From: Cellulomonas chengniuliangii
GTDB lineage: Bacteria > Actinomycetota > Actinomycetes > Actinomycetales > Cellulomonadaceae
Reading direction: 5' to 3'
NCBI RefSeq assembly: GCF_024508335.1
Contig: NZ_CP101988.1
Coordinates: forward strand, 3,507,555 to 3,571,554
DNA length: 64,000 nt
This document shows positions 41,845 to 51,928 of this stretch, one piece after another. Numbering within the stretch: the first letter of the stretch is position 1; each line of letters opens with the position of its first letter. Made by a program: the position numbers and the translations under genes. Under the pieces are notes generated by a model. That model was not told where the DNA came from. It searched no databases and saw nothing but the letters and a program-made list of their open reading frames with translations.

Positions 41845-43662
41845 GTGCGTAGTCTCGCCAAGGTGAGCGAACTCTCATCTGAGGTGCTGCGAACGGCGTT
41901 GGCGGGGGTTCCGGGGGGTCCGCGCGGGATCCTTCCGCTGCCCGATGTGACCGGTGACCTGCACGCCCGGGCGGTCATCGCCAGCGACCTCTCGTTCACG
42001 ATCTCCGATCCGCACTCGGCGGACGACCCCATCATCTGGGTGAACCCCGCGTTCGAGCGCGTCACCGGGTACTCCGCCACCGACATGGTCGGTCGCAACT
42101 GCCGGGTGCTGCAGGGCCCGCGCACCGACCGCACCGTCGTCGCCCGCATCCACGAGGCCCTGCAACAGGGCCACACCGTCGCGGACACGCTGCTCAACTA
42201 CCGCAAGGACGGCTCCCCGTTCTGGAACCAGGTGGTGATCAGCCCTGTCTACGACGCGGACGGCCGGCTCACCCACCACGTGGGCATCCAGGCGGACGTC
42301 ACCGCCCGCGTGGAGCAGGAGCGCGCCCGGGAGGCCGCCCTCGGCGAGGCTCAGGCCGCCCGCGCGCGCCTGCACCTGCTCGCGCAGGTCAGCGAGGAGC
42401 TCGCCCGCCGGCTCGACTACGACGACGCGCTCGTGGCCCTCGCCGAGATCGCCGTCTCCCGCCTGGCCACCTGGGGGTTCGTGGTCATCACCAACGAGCG
42501 GGGCCGGCTCGAGCGGCTCCACGTGGCGGCACGGCACCCGGTGCGCGCCCAGGACGCCCACGACCTCGAACAGGGCGACCCGTCCTGGCTCATGCGCTCC
42601 GCGGTCTTCGAGCTGGCGCGCACCGACGATCGCCGGTTCGACGCCCAGCCGTTCGCCATCGACGTCGAGGCCCTCGCCTCGCAGGTGCCCGGCCACCGCC
42701 TCGAGCTGCTGCGCCGCCTGGGCCTGGGCTCCGCGCTGGCCGTCCCGCTGCGCGCCCGCGACGGCTTCATCGGCGCCCTGTGCCTCATGCACGACGCCCT
42801 GGACGGGTTCACCGCCGAGGATGTGGTGACCGCCGCGCACGTCGGCCAACGGGCCGCCCTGGCGCTCGACAACGTGCGCCTCTACCTGCGCGAGCGCTCG
42901 GCCGCCCTCACCCTGCAGCACAGCCTGCTGCCCGACGTGCCCACCGTCCCCGGGCTCGACGTCGCGGCGTCCTACCTTCCGGCGCTGCACCGCGCCGAGG
43001 TGGGCGGCGACTGGTTCGACGTTCTGCCCCTGCCGGACGGCGCCATCGGCCTGGCCGTCGGAGACGTCGTGGGCCACGACCTCGGCGCGGCGGCGTCGAT
43101 GGGGCAGCTGCGCTCGGTGCTCCGCTCCCACGCGTGGAGCGGCGCCCGGGCGGGCCGGGTCATCGCGCACCTCGACGAGCTGGTGCGCGGGCTCGGCATG
43201 GCCGACCTCGCCACCTGCGTGTACCTGCGGCTCGAGCCGTCGGGCGCGTCCGACCCGACCGCGGACCGGCTCACCTACTCCCGGGCCGGGCACCCGCCGC
43301 CGCTGATCCGGCTGCCCGGCGGCGAGGTCCGCCCGCTCGACCAGGCGCTCACCACGCCCGTGGGCGTCGTCAATCCCCGGTCGCCCGACCCGCAGGCCGA
43401 GGTCGAGCTGCCGCGCGGCGCGATGCTCGTGGTCTATACCGACGGGCTCATCGAGCGACGGGACCGGTCCCTCAAGGACGGCATCGACGACCTCGTGCGT
43501 GCCCTGGCCGCCGTGTCCGACGACGCGTGCGCCGCCGACGTGCGCGATCAGCTCGTCGGGAGGTTCGTCGGCGCCGAGCAGGAGGACGACGTGTGCGTCC
43601 TGGTGGTGCGCCGGCCCGTCGGGGTCAGCCCTGAGCCGCCTGACGGGCCTCCCACCAGGTGA
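41845..43662 (+). CDS. LOV-GAF-PP2C blue-light-regulated phosphatase
   Basis: A 605-residue cytoplasmic signalling protein. The LOV domain (about 40-145) carries GRNCRVLQGPRTD, with the flavin-adduct Cys86, and the flanking NPAFERVTGYSA. A helical linker and GAF domain (about 170-345) follow. The C-terminal SpoIIE/PP2C phosphatase (about 365-590) has GGDWFDV, GDVVGHDLGAAASM and YTDGLIE with metal Asp residues. This is the layout of light-sensitive anti-anti-sigma phosphatases. The start is a GTG at 41845; 41863 is an alternative. It overlaps cca tail to tail by 38 bp. Confidence 0.9.
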   Translation: MRSLAKVSELSSEVLRTALAGVPGGPRGILPLPDVTGDLHARAVIASDLSFTISDPHSADDPIIWVNPAFERVTGYSATDMVGRNCRVLQGPRTDRTVVARIHEALQQGHTVADTLLNYRKDGSPFWNQVVISPVYDADGRLTHHVGIQADVTARVEQERAREAALGEAQAARARLHLLAQVSEELARRLDYDDALVALAEIAVSRLATWGFVVITNERGRLERLHVAARHPVRAQDAHDLEQGDPSWLMRSAVFELARTDDRRFDAQPFAIDVEALASQVPGHRLELLRRLGLGSALAVPLRARDGFIGALCLMHDALDGFTAEDVVTAAHVGQRAALALDNVRLYLRERSAALTLQHSLLPDVPTVPGLDVAASYLPALHRAEVGGDWFDVLPLPDGAIGLAVGDVVGHDLGAAASMGQLRSVLRSHAWSGARAGRVIAHLDELVRGLGMADLATCVYLRLEPSGASDPTADRLTYSRAGHPPPLIRLPGGEVRPLDQALTTPVGVVNPRSPDPQAEVELPRGAMLVVYTDGLIERRDRSLKDGIDDLVRALAAVSDDACAADVRDQLVGRFVGAEQEDDVCVLVVRRPVGVSPEPPDGPPTR

Positions 43663-45118
43663 GGAGCTCCTGACGGGCGACGTCCTCTCCGAGTGGCCCA
43701 CGGTCCATCCGCAACTCGAGCAGGTGCCGGTACGCGGCCCCCACGTCGCGGCCGGGCCCGATGCCCAGCACGTCCATGATCTGCTGCCCGTCCAGGTCGG
43801 GACGGATCGAGGCCAGCTCCTCCTGCTCGCGCAGCTGGGCGATCCGCGCCTCGAGGTCGTCGTACGCGCCCGACAGCCGCTCGGCCTTGCGCCGGTTGCG
43901 AGTGGTGCAGTCGGAGCGGGTCAACCGGTGCAGGCGCTCCAGCAGCGGCCCCGCGTCCGTCACGTAGCGGCGCACCGCCGAGTCCGTCCAGCCGCCGTCG
44001 CCGTAGCCGTGGAACCGCAGGTGCAGCTCGGTCAGGCGCGAGACGGCCTGCACGGTCGCCTTGTCGAACCGCAGGGCCTTGAGCCGGCGGGCCACGAGCT
44101 TCGCGCCGACCACCTCGTGGTGGTGGAAGCTCACGCCGCCGCCGTCCTCGAACCGGCGGGTCGCGGGCTTGCCGATGTCGTGCAGCAGCGCGGCGATGCG
44201 CAGCACCAGGTCCGGGCCGGGCACCGGGCCCTCGGGTCCGGTCTCCAGGGCGATGGCCTGCTCGAGCACGGTGAGGGAGTGCTGGTAGACGTCCTTGTGC
44301 CGGTGGTGCTCGTCGATCTCGAGCCGCAGCGCGGGCAGCTCGGGCAGCACGTGCTCCGCGAGACCAGTGTCCACGAGCACCTCCAGCCCGGGGCGCGGAA
44401 CAGGGGCCAGCAGCAACTTGGTGAGCTCGTCCCGCACCCGCTCCGCCGAGACGATCGAGATGCGGTCCGACATCTCCCGGATCGCGGCCAGGGCGTCCTC
44501 GTCGACGGCGAACCCGAGCTGTGCGGCGAACCGCGCGGCGCGCATCATCCGCAGCGGGTCGTCGTCGAAGGACTGGCGGGCGGCCACCGGCGTCCGCAGC
44601 CTGCGGGCGGCGAGGTCGGACAACCCGTCGAAGGGGTCCACGAACGTGAGCTCGGGCAGCCGCACCGCCATCGAGTTCACAGTGAAGTCGCGCCGCGAGA
44701 GGTCGCCCTCGAGCGAGTCGCCGAAGACGACCTCGGGCTTGCGCGACGCGGGGTCGTAGGCGTCGGTGCGGTAAGTCGTGACCTCCACGACCACGTCCTC
44801 GCCGCCGTTGCGGCGCCCGTGCCTCCGCGCGCCGATCGTGCCGAACTCCCGGCCGATGTCCCAGTGGGCGTCGCCCCATCGGGCCAGCAGCGCCTCGGTC
44901 TCGTCCGGTGACGCCGACGTCGTGAAGTCGAGGTCCGCGCTCACCCGGCCCAGGAACGCGTCGCGCACCGGCCCGCCCACCAGGGCCAGCTCGTGGCCGG
45001 CCTCACGGAACACCTCGCCGAGCTCGATCGCCGCCGGAGCGAGGTCGGCGAGGACGCTGAGAGCACGCCGCTGCAGGGCGAGGAGGGCGGTCTGATCGGT
45101 GGTCGGCACAACGTCCAA
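43625..45118 (-). CDS. cca: CCA tRNA nucleotidyltransferase
   Basis: A 497-residue enzyme that adds or repairs the 3' CCA end of tRNAs. The nucleotidyltransferase head has LVGGPVRDAFLGR and the metal motif DLDF (about residues 50-75). RRDFTVNSMAVRLP follows. The C-terminal HD domain contains LLHDIGKPATR. It matches the PcnA-like enzyme next to mutT4-like NUDIX genes in mycobacteria. It is divergent from the NUDIX gene, and its end runs into the LOV phosphatase. Confidence 0.94.
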   Translation of the reverse strand: MDVVPTTDQTALLALQRRALSVLADLAPAAIELGEVFREAGHELALVGGPVRDAFLGRVSADLDFTTSASPDETEALLARWGDAHWDIGREFGTIGARRHGRRNGGEDVVVEVTTYRTDAYDPASRKPEVVFGDSLEGDLSRRDFTVNSMAVRLPELTFVDPFDGLSDLAARRLRTPVAARQSFDDDPLRMMRAARFAAQLGFAVDEDALAAIREMSDRISIVSAERVRDELTKLLLAPVPRPGLEVLVDTGLAEHVLPELPALRLEIDEHHRHKDVYQHSLTVLEQAIALETGPEGPVPGPDLVLRIAALLHDIGKPATRRFEDGGGVSFHHHEVVGAKLVARRLKALRFDKATVQAVSRLTELHLRFHGYGDGGWTDSAVRRYVTDAGPLLERLHRLTRSDCTTRNRRKAERLSGAYDDLEARIAQLREQEELASIRPDLDGQQIMDVLGIGPGRDVGAAYRHLLELRMDRGPLGEDVARQELLTWWEARQAAQG

Positions 45119-45177
45119 GCCTGCCAGACGTCGCTGGGCGTGAAAGCCGGATACGGAGAAGTCGTTACAGTGGCGAC

Positions 45178-45732
45178 ATGTCGAGCCCAGCGCACCCCGC
45201 GCGACCGGGTGGCGTCCCGGCGCCTCCGGGGGGACACGCGCTCCGGATCGACCCGGACGCCGTCTCCACGCGGGTGCTGCCCAACGCGCTGCCGGTGGTG
45301 GATGAGACCTCCGCCGGCGGCCTTGTCGTGCACACGGTCGACGGCGTGCTGCACGCCGCGGTCATCGCGCGCCGCAACCGCGCGGGCCGGCTCGAGTGGT
45401 GCCTGCCGAAGGGACACCTCGAGGGCGTCGAGACGCCCGAGGAGGCCGCGGTGCGGGAGATCGCCGAGGAGACCGGGATCATCGGCGAGGTCGTGCGCCG
45501 GCTGGGCGTCATCGACTACTGGTTCACCGGGGACGACCGCCGCGTGCACAAGGTCGTCCACCACTTCCTGCTCGGCGCCGTGGGCGGCGAGCTCACCGTC
45601 GAGGGGGACCCCGACGGTGAGGCGGAGGACGTCGAGTGGGTCGCCATCACCGACCTGCCCGCACGCCTCGCCTACCCGAACGAACGACGACTAGCGGAGG
45701 CCGCCCACGCGGTCCTCGTCGGCGAGGCATGA
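45178..45732 (+). CDS. NUDIX hydrolase
   Basis: A 184-residue NUDIX pyrophosphohydrolase. The Nudix box spans about residues 79-101 (G-x5-E-x7-REIAEE-x-GI). The N-terminal region has a Pro-rich lead and the strand SAGGLVVHTVDG. Its position between cca and the DUF6049/murJ genes matches MutT4-type genes in mycobacteria; the nucleotide substrate is not known here. The ATG at 45178 has no ribosome-binding site; TACAGT about 12 bp upstream may be a -10 box of a leaderless transcript. Confidence 0.9.
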   Translation: MSSPAHPARPGGVPAPPGGHALRIDPDAVSTRVLPNALPVVDETSAGGLVVHTVDGVLHAAVIARRNRAGRLEWCLPKGHLEGVETPEEAAVREIAEETGIIGEVVRRLGVIDYWFTGDDRRVHKVVHHFLLGAVGGELTVEGDPDGEAEDVEWVAITDLPARLAYPNERRLAEAAHAVLVGEA

Positions 45733-48041
45733 ACCGTCCCCTTCTCACCATGACGTCCAGGCAGCACGCACATCAAGCGCTCCTGGCCGCCCTCGCCGTG
45801 CTCGTGGCGCTGCTCGGCGTGCTGGCGCCGGTGCTCCCGGACGGCGGGACCGCGCACGCCGCGCCCGCCGAGGGCGACCTCACCGTCGACGTGGCCGTGA
45901 CCGCCGTGCAGCCCCAGGTGCTGGCCCTCGACCAGGACCTCACCGTCACCGCGGTGGTCCACAACGCCAGCGCCGAGCCCATCGAGTCCCCGCGCGCGAC
46001 GCTGCGCATCAGCCGGTACCGGCTCGCCAGCAGCGAGCGGCTGTCCGCGTGGACCGAGTCGGGCCCCCGTGACGACGCCGGGAGCCCGGTGACGACGATC
46101 GAGCTGGAAGGCCCGCTCGCGCCCGGCGCGAGCGCCCAGGTGGTGCTCACCGTCCCCTCGTCCTCGATCGGGCTGCTGCGCTCGGCGTCGGCCTGGGGGC
46201 CGCGGGGGTTGTCCGTCGAGCTGAGCGACGGCTCGCGGCGGGTCGGGCTCGAGCGGACGTTCCTGCTGTGGGCGCCCTCGGACGACCCCGCCGACCTGCG
46301 CCAGGTCGCGGTCAACGTGCTGGTGCCCGTGGTGGGCGAGGGCCTGGCCTCCGAGGACCTCGACGCCCTGGAGGCCGCAGCGGCTGCCGACGACGACGCC
46401 GCGGCAGAGAGCGCTGACGCCGACGCGGCGGAGGGCGCCCACGAGACCGCGGCGCCGGACGGGGACCCCGCCGGCTCGAAGGGCGACGCGGCCGACGCCG
46501 TCGCCGGCCGCTCCTCGACCCGGTCGATCGACACGCTGACCGCCACCGGCGGGCGCCTCGACACGCTGCTGCAGGCCACGGCCGGCCAGCCGGCGGTCAC
46601 CTGGGCGATCGACCCCGCGCTGCTGGACCAGGCGGCGACGGGCGGCGACGCGTCACGCGCCTGGCTGCAGCGCCTCACCACCGAGGCGGCCAGGACCGAC
46701 GTGGTCGCGCTGCCCTGGTCCGACCCGGACATCGCGGCGATCGCGCACGGGCACGAGAGCCAGCTCCTGGACGTCGCGCTCGGCATCTCCTCCCCCGCCT
46801 CCACGCAGGTGCTGGGGCCCTCCCCCGACACGCTGCTGTGGCTCGCCGACACGACGCCCGACCAGGAGACCGCGGCCCTCGCCGCCCGGTCCCGCGCCGG
46901 AGCGCTCGTGGTGGGCTCGGACGTGCGCGGACCCGACGGCGACGCGCTGGTCTCGGACCCGACCACCCGGGTGGACGTGACCACCGGGCACGGGACCGCA
47001 CGGCTGCTCGTGCCGAGCGCGACGCTCGACACCCTGCTCGCCACCCCCAACGACCTCCAGCCCGGCGCCACACCGGCCACCGTCGCCCAGCGAGCCCTCG
47101 CGGAGACCGCCGTCGCGGCGCGGGCCAGCACGGGCGACTCCGAGAGCCTGCTGGTCACGGCGCCGCGGGACTGGCAGCCCGACATCGCCCTGGCCCAGGC
47201 GCAGCTCAAGGCCCTGGCGTCGGCGCCATGGGTCCAGGTCGCCACCGCGACCGAGCTCGCCTCCGGGCGGGGCGAGGTCGCCACGCTGCCCGACGCGGTG
47301 AGCACCTCGACCGAGCTCTCCCCCGCCCACGTCAACGCGCTGGGCGGCGCCCGCGCCGACGTTTCGGGATTCGCCCAGGTGGTGCCCGAGCCCGCGCTGC
47401 TGCTCGACGGCCTCGACCGCCGGCTGCTCGCGCCGCTCGCCGTCGACTGGCGGTCCGACGTGGCCGGTCGCAAGTCCCTCGTCGACACGGTGCTGGCCGA
47501 GGCCCTCCAGCGGCGCAGCGGGCTCACCGTGCTGCTCAGCGAACAGGTCACCGTCGCCGCCAGCTCGAGCCAGATCCGGCTCGTGGTGCGGAACACCTTG
47601 GAGCAGCCGGCGACCGTCCGGGTCGAGATGCTGTCCCGGCAGTCCTGCCTCGCCGCGACAGGCTCGCCGGTGACCACCGTGGGCGCGGCCTCGGAGGAGG
47701 TCGTCATCGTGGACGTGCGCGCGACATCGGCGTGCGACGTGCTGGTCGACGTGGTCCTCCGCGCGGAGGACGGCACCCTCGTGTCCACGCCCGTCGCGTT
47801 CAGCGCGCGCGTGACACCCTCGATCGAGGACGTCGGGTTGAGCATCGTCGGCGCCCTGCTCGCCGTCGGCCTCGTCGCGGGCATCGTGCGCACCGTCCGC
47901 CGCGGCCAGACCGCGCACCGTGGCGCGCGGCTCGCGGCGCAGGCGGAGGCCGACGCAGCGGCAGCGGCCGCGGCCGCTGCTGAGCCGGCGCCCGTCGACC
48001 CCGCACCACACACCCAGGAGGACGCCGGTGAGCACCGCTAG
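45729..48041 (+). CDS. DUF6049 family secreted/membrane protein
   Basis: A 770-residue envelope protein. The ATG overlaps the NUDIX stop (ATGA). A signal peptide (LLAALAVLVALLGVLAPVLPDGGTAHA) is followed by a large extracellular region that begins with an Ig-like strand pattern, carries an acidic Asp/Ala-rich insertion at about residues 215-260, and ends with another beta domain. One C-terminal membrane helix (GLSIVGALLAVGLVAGIVRTV) and a basic/Ala-rich tail follow. Homologues sit directly upstream of murJ in most actinobacteria, so a role with MurJ in cell-wall assembly is inferred. Confidence 0.85.
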   Translation: MNRPLLTMTSRQHAHQALLAALAVLVALLGVLAPVLPDGGTAHAAPAEGDLTVDVAVTAVQPQVLALDQDLTVTAVVHNASAEPIESPRATLRISRYRLASSERLSAWTESGPRDDAGSPVTTIELEGPLAPGASAQVVLTVPSSSIGLLRSASAWGPRGLSVELSDGSRRVGLERTFLLWAPSDDPADLRQVAVNVLVPVVGEGLASEDLDALEAAAAADDDAAAESADADAAEGAHETAAPDGDPAGSKGDAADAVAGRSSTRSIDTLTATGGRLDTLLQATAGQPAVTWAIDPALLDQAATGGDASRAWLQRLTTEAARTDVVALPWSDPDIAAIAHGHESQLLDVALGISSPASTQVLGPSPDTLLWLADTTPDQETAALAARSRAGALVVGSDVRGPDGDALVSDPTTRVDVTTGHGTARLLVPSATLDTLLATPNDLQPGATPATVAQRALAETAVAARASTGDSESLLVTAPRDWQPDIALAQAQLKALASAPWVQVATATELASGRGEVATLPDAVSTSTELSPAHVNALGGARADVSGFAQVVPEPALLLDGLDRRLLAPLAVDWRSDVAGRKSLVDTVLAEALQRRSGLTVLLSEQVTVAASSSQIRLVVRNTLEQPATVRVEMLSRQSCLAATGSPVTTVGAASEEVVIVDVRATSACDVLVDVVLRAEDGTLVSTPVAFSARVTPSIEDVGLSIVGALLAVGLVAGIVRTVRRGQTAHRGARLAAQAEADAAAAAAAAAEPAPVDPAPHTQEDAGEHR

Positions 48042-49782
48042 CGGGTCAGCCGTGCCGCCGCACGACGCGCAGCCGCCGCAGCCGCCGGTCGACCCGGAGG
48101 CCGAGGCCTCCGTTGGGCCCGACGTGGGCGGCGGTGTCGGCGCCGTCCCCATGCCGCCCCCCGGCGACGCCACCAGCATGGGACGCTCCACCGCCCTGAT
48201 GGCCTCCGGCACCCTGGTGTCGCGGATCCTCGGCCTGGTCCGCGCGGCCATGGTGGTGTGGGCCATCGGGGCCACAGGCGACGCGGCGAACGCGTTCGCC
48301 GCCGCCAACAAACTGCCCAACGTCCTGTACCTACTGATCGCCGGCGGCGTCCTCAACGCCGTGCTCGTCCCGCAGGTGGTGCGCGCCTACCGGCGGGCCG
48401 ACGGGCAGCAGTACGTGGACCGGCTCCTGACCCTCGGCGCCACGATGCTGCTCGGGCTGGCGCTGCTCCTCACGCTCGCCGCGCCGCTGCTCACCACCCT
48501 GTACACGAACTTCAGCGACCCGGACGTCCAGGCGCTGACGGTGCTGTTCGCGTACTGGTGCATCCCCCAGCTGTTCTTCTACGGGCTGTACTCGCTGCTC
48601 GGGCAGGTGCTCAACGCCCGCGGGTCGTTCGGCCCGTACATGTGGGCGCCCGTGGTCAACAACCTGGTGTCAATGGCCGGGCTCCTGGTGTTCGTGCTGG
48701 TCAACGGCGCTTTCCAGAGCTCGGTGACCGACGACCCGAGCTCGTGGGGCGGCGGCCAGGTGGCCCTGCTGGCGGGTACCGCCACGCTGGGCGTCGTGGC
48801 GCAGGCGCTCGTCCTGCTCGTGCCCCTGTACCGATCGGGCTTCCGCTACCGGCCACGCTGGGGCTTCCGCGGCGTCGGGCTGCGCTCGGCGGGCCGGGTG
48901 GCGGGCTGGACGTTCGCGGCCCTCGTCGTCGGGCAGCTGGGAGTCCTCGCCGTCAGCCGGGTCACCACCCGCGCCGGCAGCCTCGACCCGGCCTACGCCG
49001 GCAACGCGCTGTGGGACTACGCGTTCCTGGTCTTCATGCTGCCGCACTCGCTGGTCACGGTGTCCCTCGCGACTGCCTTGTTCACCCGCCTCTCCGCCAC
49101 GGCGGCCGCCGGCGACGTCGACGGCGTGCGCGCCGACCTCTCGCTGGGCCTGCGCACGGTCGGGCTCTTCACCGTCCTCGCGACCGCTGGCATCGGGGTG
49201 CTCGCCTACCCCATCGGGCGTGTCATGTTCCCCTCGGGCGGCGAGGACGCGTGGTCGGCGCTGGCTCCCGCCATCGTCGCGATGGTGCTGGGCCTCGTGG
49301 CCTTCGGCGCCTGGTCGCTGTGCCAGCGGGTCTTCTACGCCTACGAGGACGCGCGCTCCATGTTCCCCATGCAGGTGGGCATGGCGGTCGTCGTGGTGGG
49401 CGGCACGTACCTCGCGCAGGCGCTCCTGGACCCGTCGCGGTGGGTGGTCGGGGCTGGACTCGCGTCGAGCCTGTCCTACGTGGTGGGCGCCGTCGTCGCG
49501 CTGGCAGTCCTGCGCCGCCGGCTCCACGGGGTGGACGGGCGACGCGTGGCCGCGGTCCACGCCAAGGCCATCACCGGCGGCCTGCTGGCCGCCGGCGCGG
49601 GCCTGCTCGTGGTCGACCTGCTCGGGCCCGTCAGCGGGGTGGGCGACGCGCTGGTCATGTGCGCCGTCGGCGGGGTCGTGATCTCCCTCGTCTACGTGCT
49701 CGCGCTCAAGGTTCTCCGCGTGCGCGAGGTCGATGCCCTGGTCCAGATGGTGGTCCGGCGGGCAAGGGGTCGGCGGCGCTAA
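48028..49782 (+). CDS. murJ: lipid II flippase MurJ (MviN)
   Basis: A 584-residue membrane protein with about 14 helices that flips lipid II. A cytoplasmic Pro-rich lead of about 50 residues precedes STALMASGTLVSRILGLVRAAM. Next comes ANAFAAANKLPNVLYLLIAGGVLNAVLVPQVVRAY, a typical MurJ signature. The GTG at 48028 has AGGAGG 6 bp upstream and overlaps the DUF6049 stop. In mycobacteria a pseudokinase domain is fused to the C-terminus; here it is encoded by the next gene. Confidence 0.95.
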   Translation: MSTASGSAVPPHDAQPPQPPVDPEAEASVGPDVGGGVGAVPMPPPGDATSMGRSTALMASGTLVSRILGLVRAAMVVWAIGATGDAANAFAAANKLPNVLYLLIAGGVLNAVLVPQVVRAYRRADGQQYVDRLLTLGATMLLGLALLLTLAAPLLTTLYTNFSDPDVQALTVLFAYWCIPQLFFYGLYSLLGQVLNARGSFGPYMWAPVVNNLVSMAGLLVFVLVNGAFQSSVTDDPSSWGGGQVALLAGTATLGVVAQALVLLVPLYRSGFRYRPRWGFRGVGLRSAGRVAGWTFAALVVGQLGVLAVSRVTTRAGSLDPAYAGNALWDYAFLVFMLPHSLVTVSLATALFTRLSATAAAGDVDGVRADLSLGLRTVGLFTVLATAGIGVLAYPIGRVMFPSGGEDAWSALAPAIVAMVLGLVAFGAWSLCQRVFYAYEDARSMFPMQVGMAVVVVGGTYLAQALLDPSRWVVGAGLASSLSYVVGAVVALAVLRRRLHGVDGRRVAAVHAKAITGGLLAAGAGLLVVDLLGPVSGVGDALVMCAVGGVVISLVYVLALKVLRVREVDALVQMVVRRARGRRR

Positions 49783-49841
49783 GCAGCACCGCCTAGCATG
49801 GAGCACCGGCACACGGTCGGAACAACTCGCGGGAGGCCCGG

Positions 49842-51824
49842 GTGGAGGACGTCGTCGGACGCGGCGCGGTACTAGCCGGGCGGTACCGGGTCTTGCAACC
49901 GATGGAGTCCGACCTCGAGGGATCGACCTCGTGGAAGGCCACGGACCAGATCCTCGACCGTGCCGTCCACGTGCGCGTCCTTGACTCCGAGAACGCCGCG
50001 CAGGCGCTCGACGCCGCTCGGCGGGCCGCGCTGGTCTCCGATCCGCGGCTCGTCCGCATCCTCGACGTGGGCAACCACGAGGGCGTCGGCTACGTCGTCA
50101 CCGAACACGTGTCCGGGCCGTCGCTGGCCGAGCTCGTCGCCCGCGGCCCTCTGACATCCGACCAGGCCCGGTCGGTGGTCGGCGAGGCCGCCGCGGCCCT
50201 CGAGGTCGCCCGCCGCCGCGGGGTCCACCACCTGGCGCTGCGCCCCTCGGTGCTGCACATCACCCCCGAGGGCCGCCTGCTGATCAGCGGGCTCGCGATG
50301 GACGGAGCCCTGCTCGGCCACGGGCTGGGCGACGCCGCGGCGACCACCCGCTCCGACACCCTCGGCCTCGTGCGCCTGCTCTACACCGCCCTGACCGGCC
50401 GCTGGCCCGACGTGGACAGCGGCGTGCCGACCCCGCAGCTGCCCACGGCCCCCGTCATGGACGGCGCAGTCGTCCCCCCGGCAGACCTGACGCCCGACGT
50501 CCGCGCCGACCTCGACACGCTGTGCGCCGTGACGCTCGGCCCCCACGACGATGGCCCTCGCAGCCCCGCCGAGCTCGTGCGCGAGCTCGAGCCGTGGGGC
50601 GAGATCCGCACCGTCGGCCTGCTCGAGGCGGCGTCCGCCCCCGAGCGCACGATGCCGCAGGAGACCGTCCGCCACGACGAGTCCGCCGCCGAAGCCACCG
50701 CTCGGATGGCCGTTCCGGGCCGTGTCGAGCGGCAGTCCGTCCGCTCGGCCTTCCATGACCAGCCCACCGCGGGAAGCGGCCGCCCGGGCACTCCTCCGCC
50801 GGCGACGCCACGCGGGCGCGGAGCCTTCCCGCCCGCCGCAGGCGCGAGCGGCGCCGCGTGGGGCGCCACGACGGCCAGCCCGAACGGCGCACCCCAGCCA
50901 GGTGGGGCCCAGGCGGGTCCCACAGAGGTCCAGGGACGCGCGCCCTTGCCCGGGCTCGGCCAGGCGGCCCCGCCCCGCTCAGCGCCCTCACAGGCCGGTC
51001 CTCCTCGCGACGCGGGCATCCCGGTCGGCACGGTGCAGCGCACGGCCGCCATGCCCGCCGGAGCGGCGCCTGCCGGGCCCCGCGTCCCCCCGCCCAGCGT
51101 GCCGCCGAGCGTCCCCAGCAGCCCGTTCGACCTCGGGAGCGAAGGCCGGGACGACGAGCCCGTCACCTCCCGGAGGTTCGACCCCACCAAGCTCGTCTTG
51201 CTCGTCGTGGGAATTCTGCTGGTCCTGGGCGTGATCTTCGCCGTGACGTCGTTGTTCCGCCCTGTCGACGGAAACGACGACGGCGACGCGGCCCCGGCAG
51301 CGCCAGCGGCCACCTCGGGGACGTCTGACGACGACGCCGGGAAGGAGACGCCCTCGGCGTCCGCCCCGCCGAGCCAGGCCCCGGACTCCGGCGCGGCGCC
51401 CGTCATCGCCTCCGCGACCACCCTGGACCCGTCCGATGACGACGGGGAGTACCAGGACATCGTCGGGCGCGCGTTCGACGGGGACCCGGCGACTGTGTGG
51501 AACACCCACACGTACAACAACTCGAACTTCCTCGGCCCCCGCAAGTCGAAGGTCGGCATCGTCCTCGCCTTCGACGGCGCCGCCACCGTGAACACCGTGA
51601 CGATGCAGGTCAACGGCTCCGGCGGCCAGGTCGAGGTGCGCGAGGGAACAGCGGCCGACCCGGAGTCGGGCGCCGTGCTGGCCAGCGGGGCGATGTCCCC
51701 GAGCACCGTCCTCACGCTCGACGAGCCGCTCACCACCGAGTCGATCGTCATCTGGTTCACCGAGCTCCCCACCGCGACCAGCGGTGGCTTCCGCATCGAG
51801 CTCGCCGAGATCACGCTCTCCTGA
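49842..51824 (+). CDS. membrane pseudokinase with extracellular discoidin-like domain
   Basis: A 660-residue protein. The N-terminal kinase-like domain (about 10-260) has the glycine-loop and lobes but lacks the catalytic HRD (it reads [12 protein letters not shown]) and the DFG, so it is a pseudokinase. A Pro/Ala-rich linker leads to one membrane helix ([18 protein letters not shown]). The external C-terminal part with [13 protein letters not shown] and a beta-rich end resembles F5/8 type C (discoidin). In mycobacteria a similar pseudokinase is fused to MurJ and binds FhaA. The GTG start has GGGAGG. Confidence 0.85.
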   Translation: MEDVVGRGAVLAGRYRVLQPMESDLEGSTSWKATDQILDRAVHVRVLDSENAAQALDAARRAALVSDPRLVRILDVGNHEGVGYVVTEHVSGPSLAELVARGPLTSDQARSVVGEAAAALEVARRRGVHHLALRPSVLHITPEGRLLISGLAMDGALLGHGLGDAAATTRSDTLGLVRLLYTALTGRWPDVDSGVPTPQLPTAPVMDGAVVPPADLTPDVRADLDTLCAVTLGPHDDGPRSPAELVRELEPWGEIRTVGLLEAASAPERTMPQETVRHDESAAEATARMAVPGRVERQSVRSAFHDQPTAGSGRPGTPPPATPRGRGAFPPAAGASGAAWGATTASPNGAPQPGGAQAGPTEVQGRAPLPGLGQAAPPRSAPSQAGPPRDAGIPVGTVQRTAAMPAGAAPAGPRVPPPSVPPSVPSSPFDLGSEGRDDEPVTSRRFDPTKLVLLVVGILLVLGVIFAVTSLFRPVDGNDDGDAAPAAPAATSGTSDDDAGKETPSASAPPSQAPDSGAAPVIASATTLDPSDDDGEYQDIVGRAFDGDPATVWNTHTYNNSNFLGPRKSKVGIVLAFDGAATVNTVTMQVNGSGGQVEVREGTAADPESGAVLASGAMSPSTVLTLDEPLTTESIVIWFTELPTATSGGFRIELAEITLS

Positions 51825-51928
51825 GCCCAGGCACCCCGGTCCACGCCGCGCTGGCGGGCCCGGGGAACAGATCAGACCGACCGACAGTTCTGCTGTCGAC
51901 ACCGAACCGCGAACGCCAAGGACGTCAA

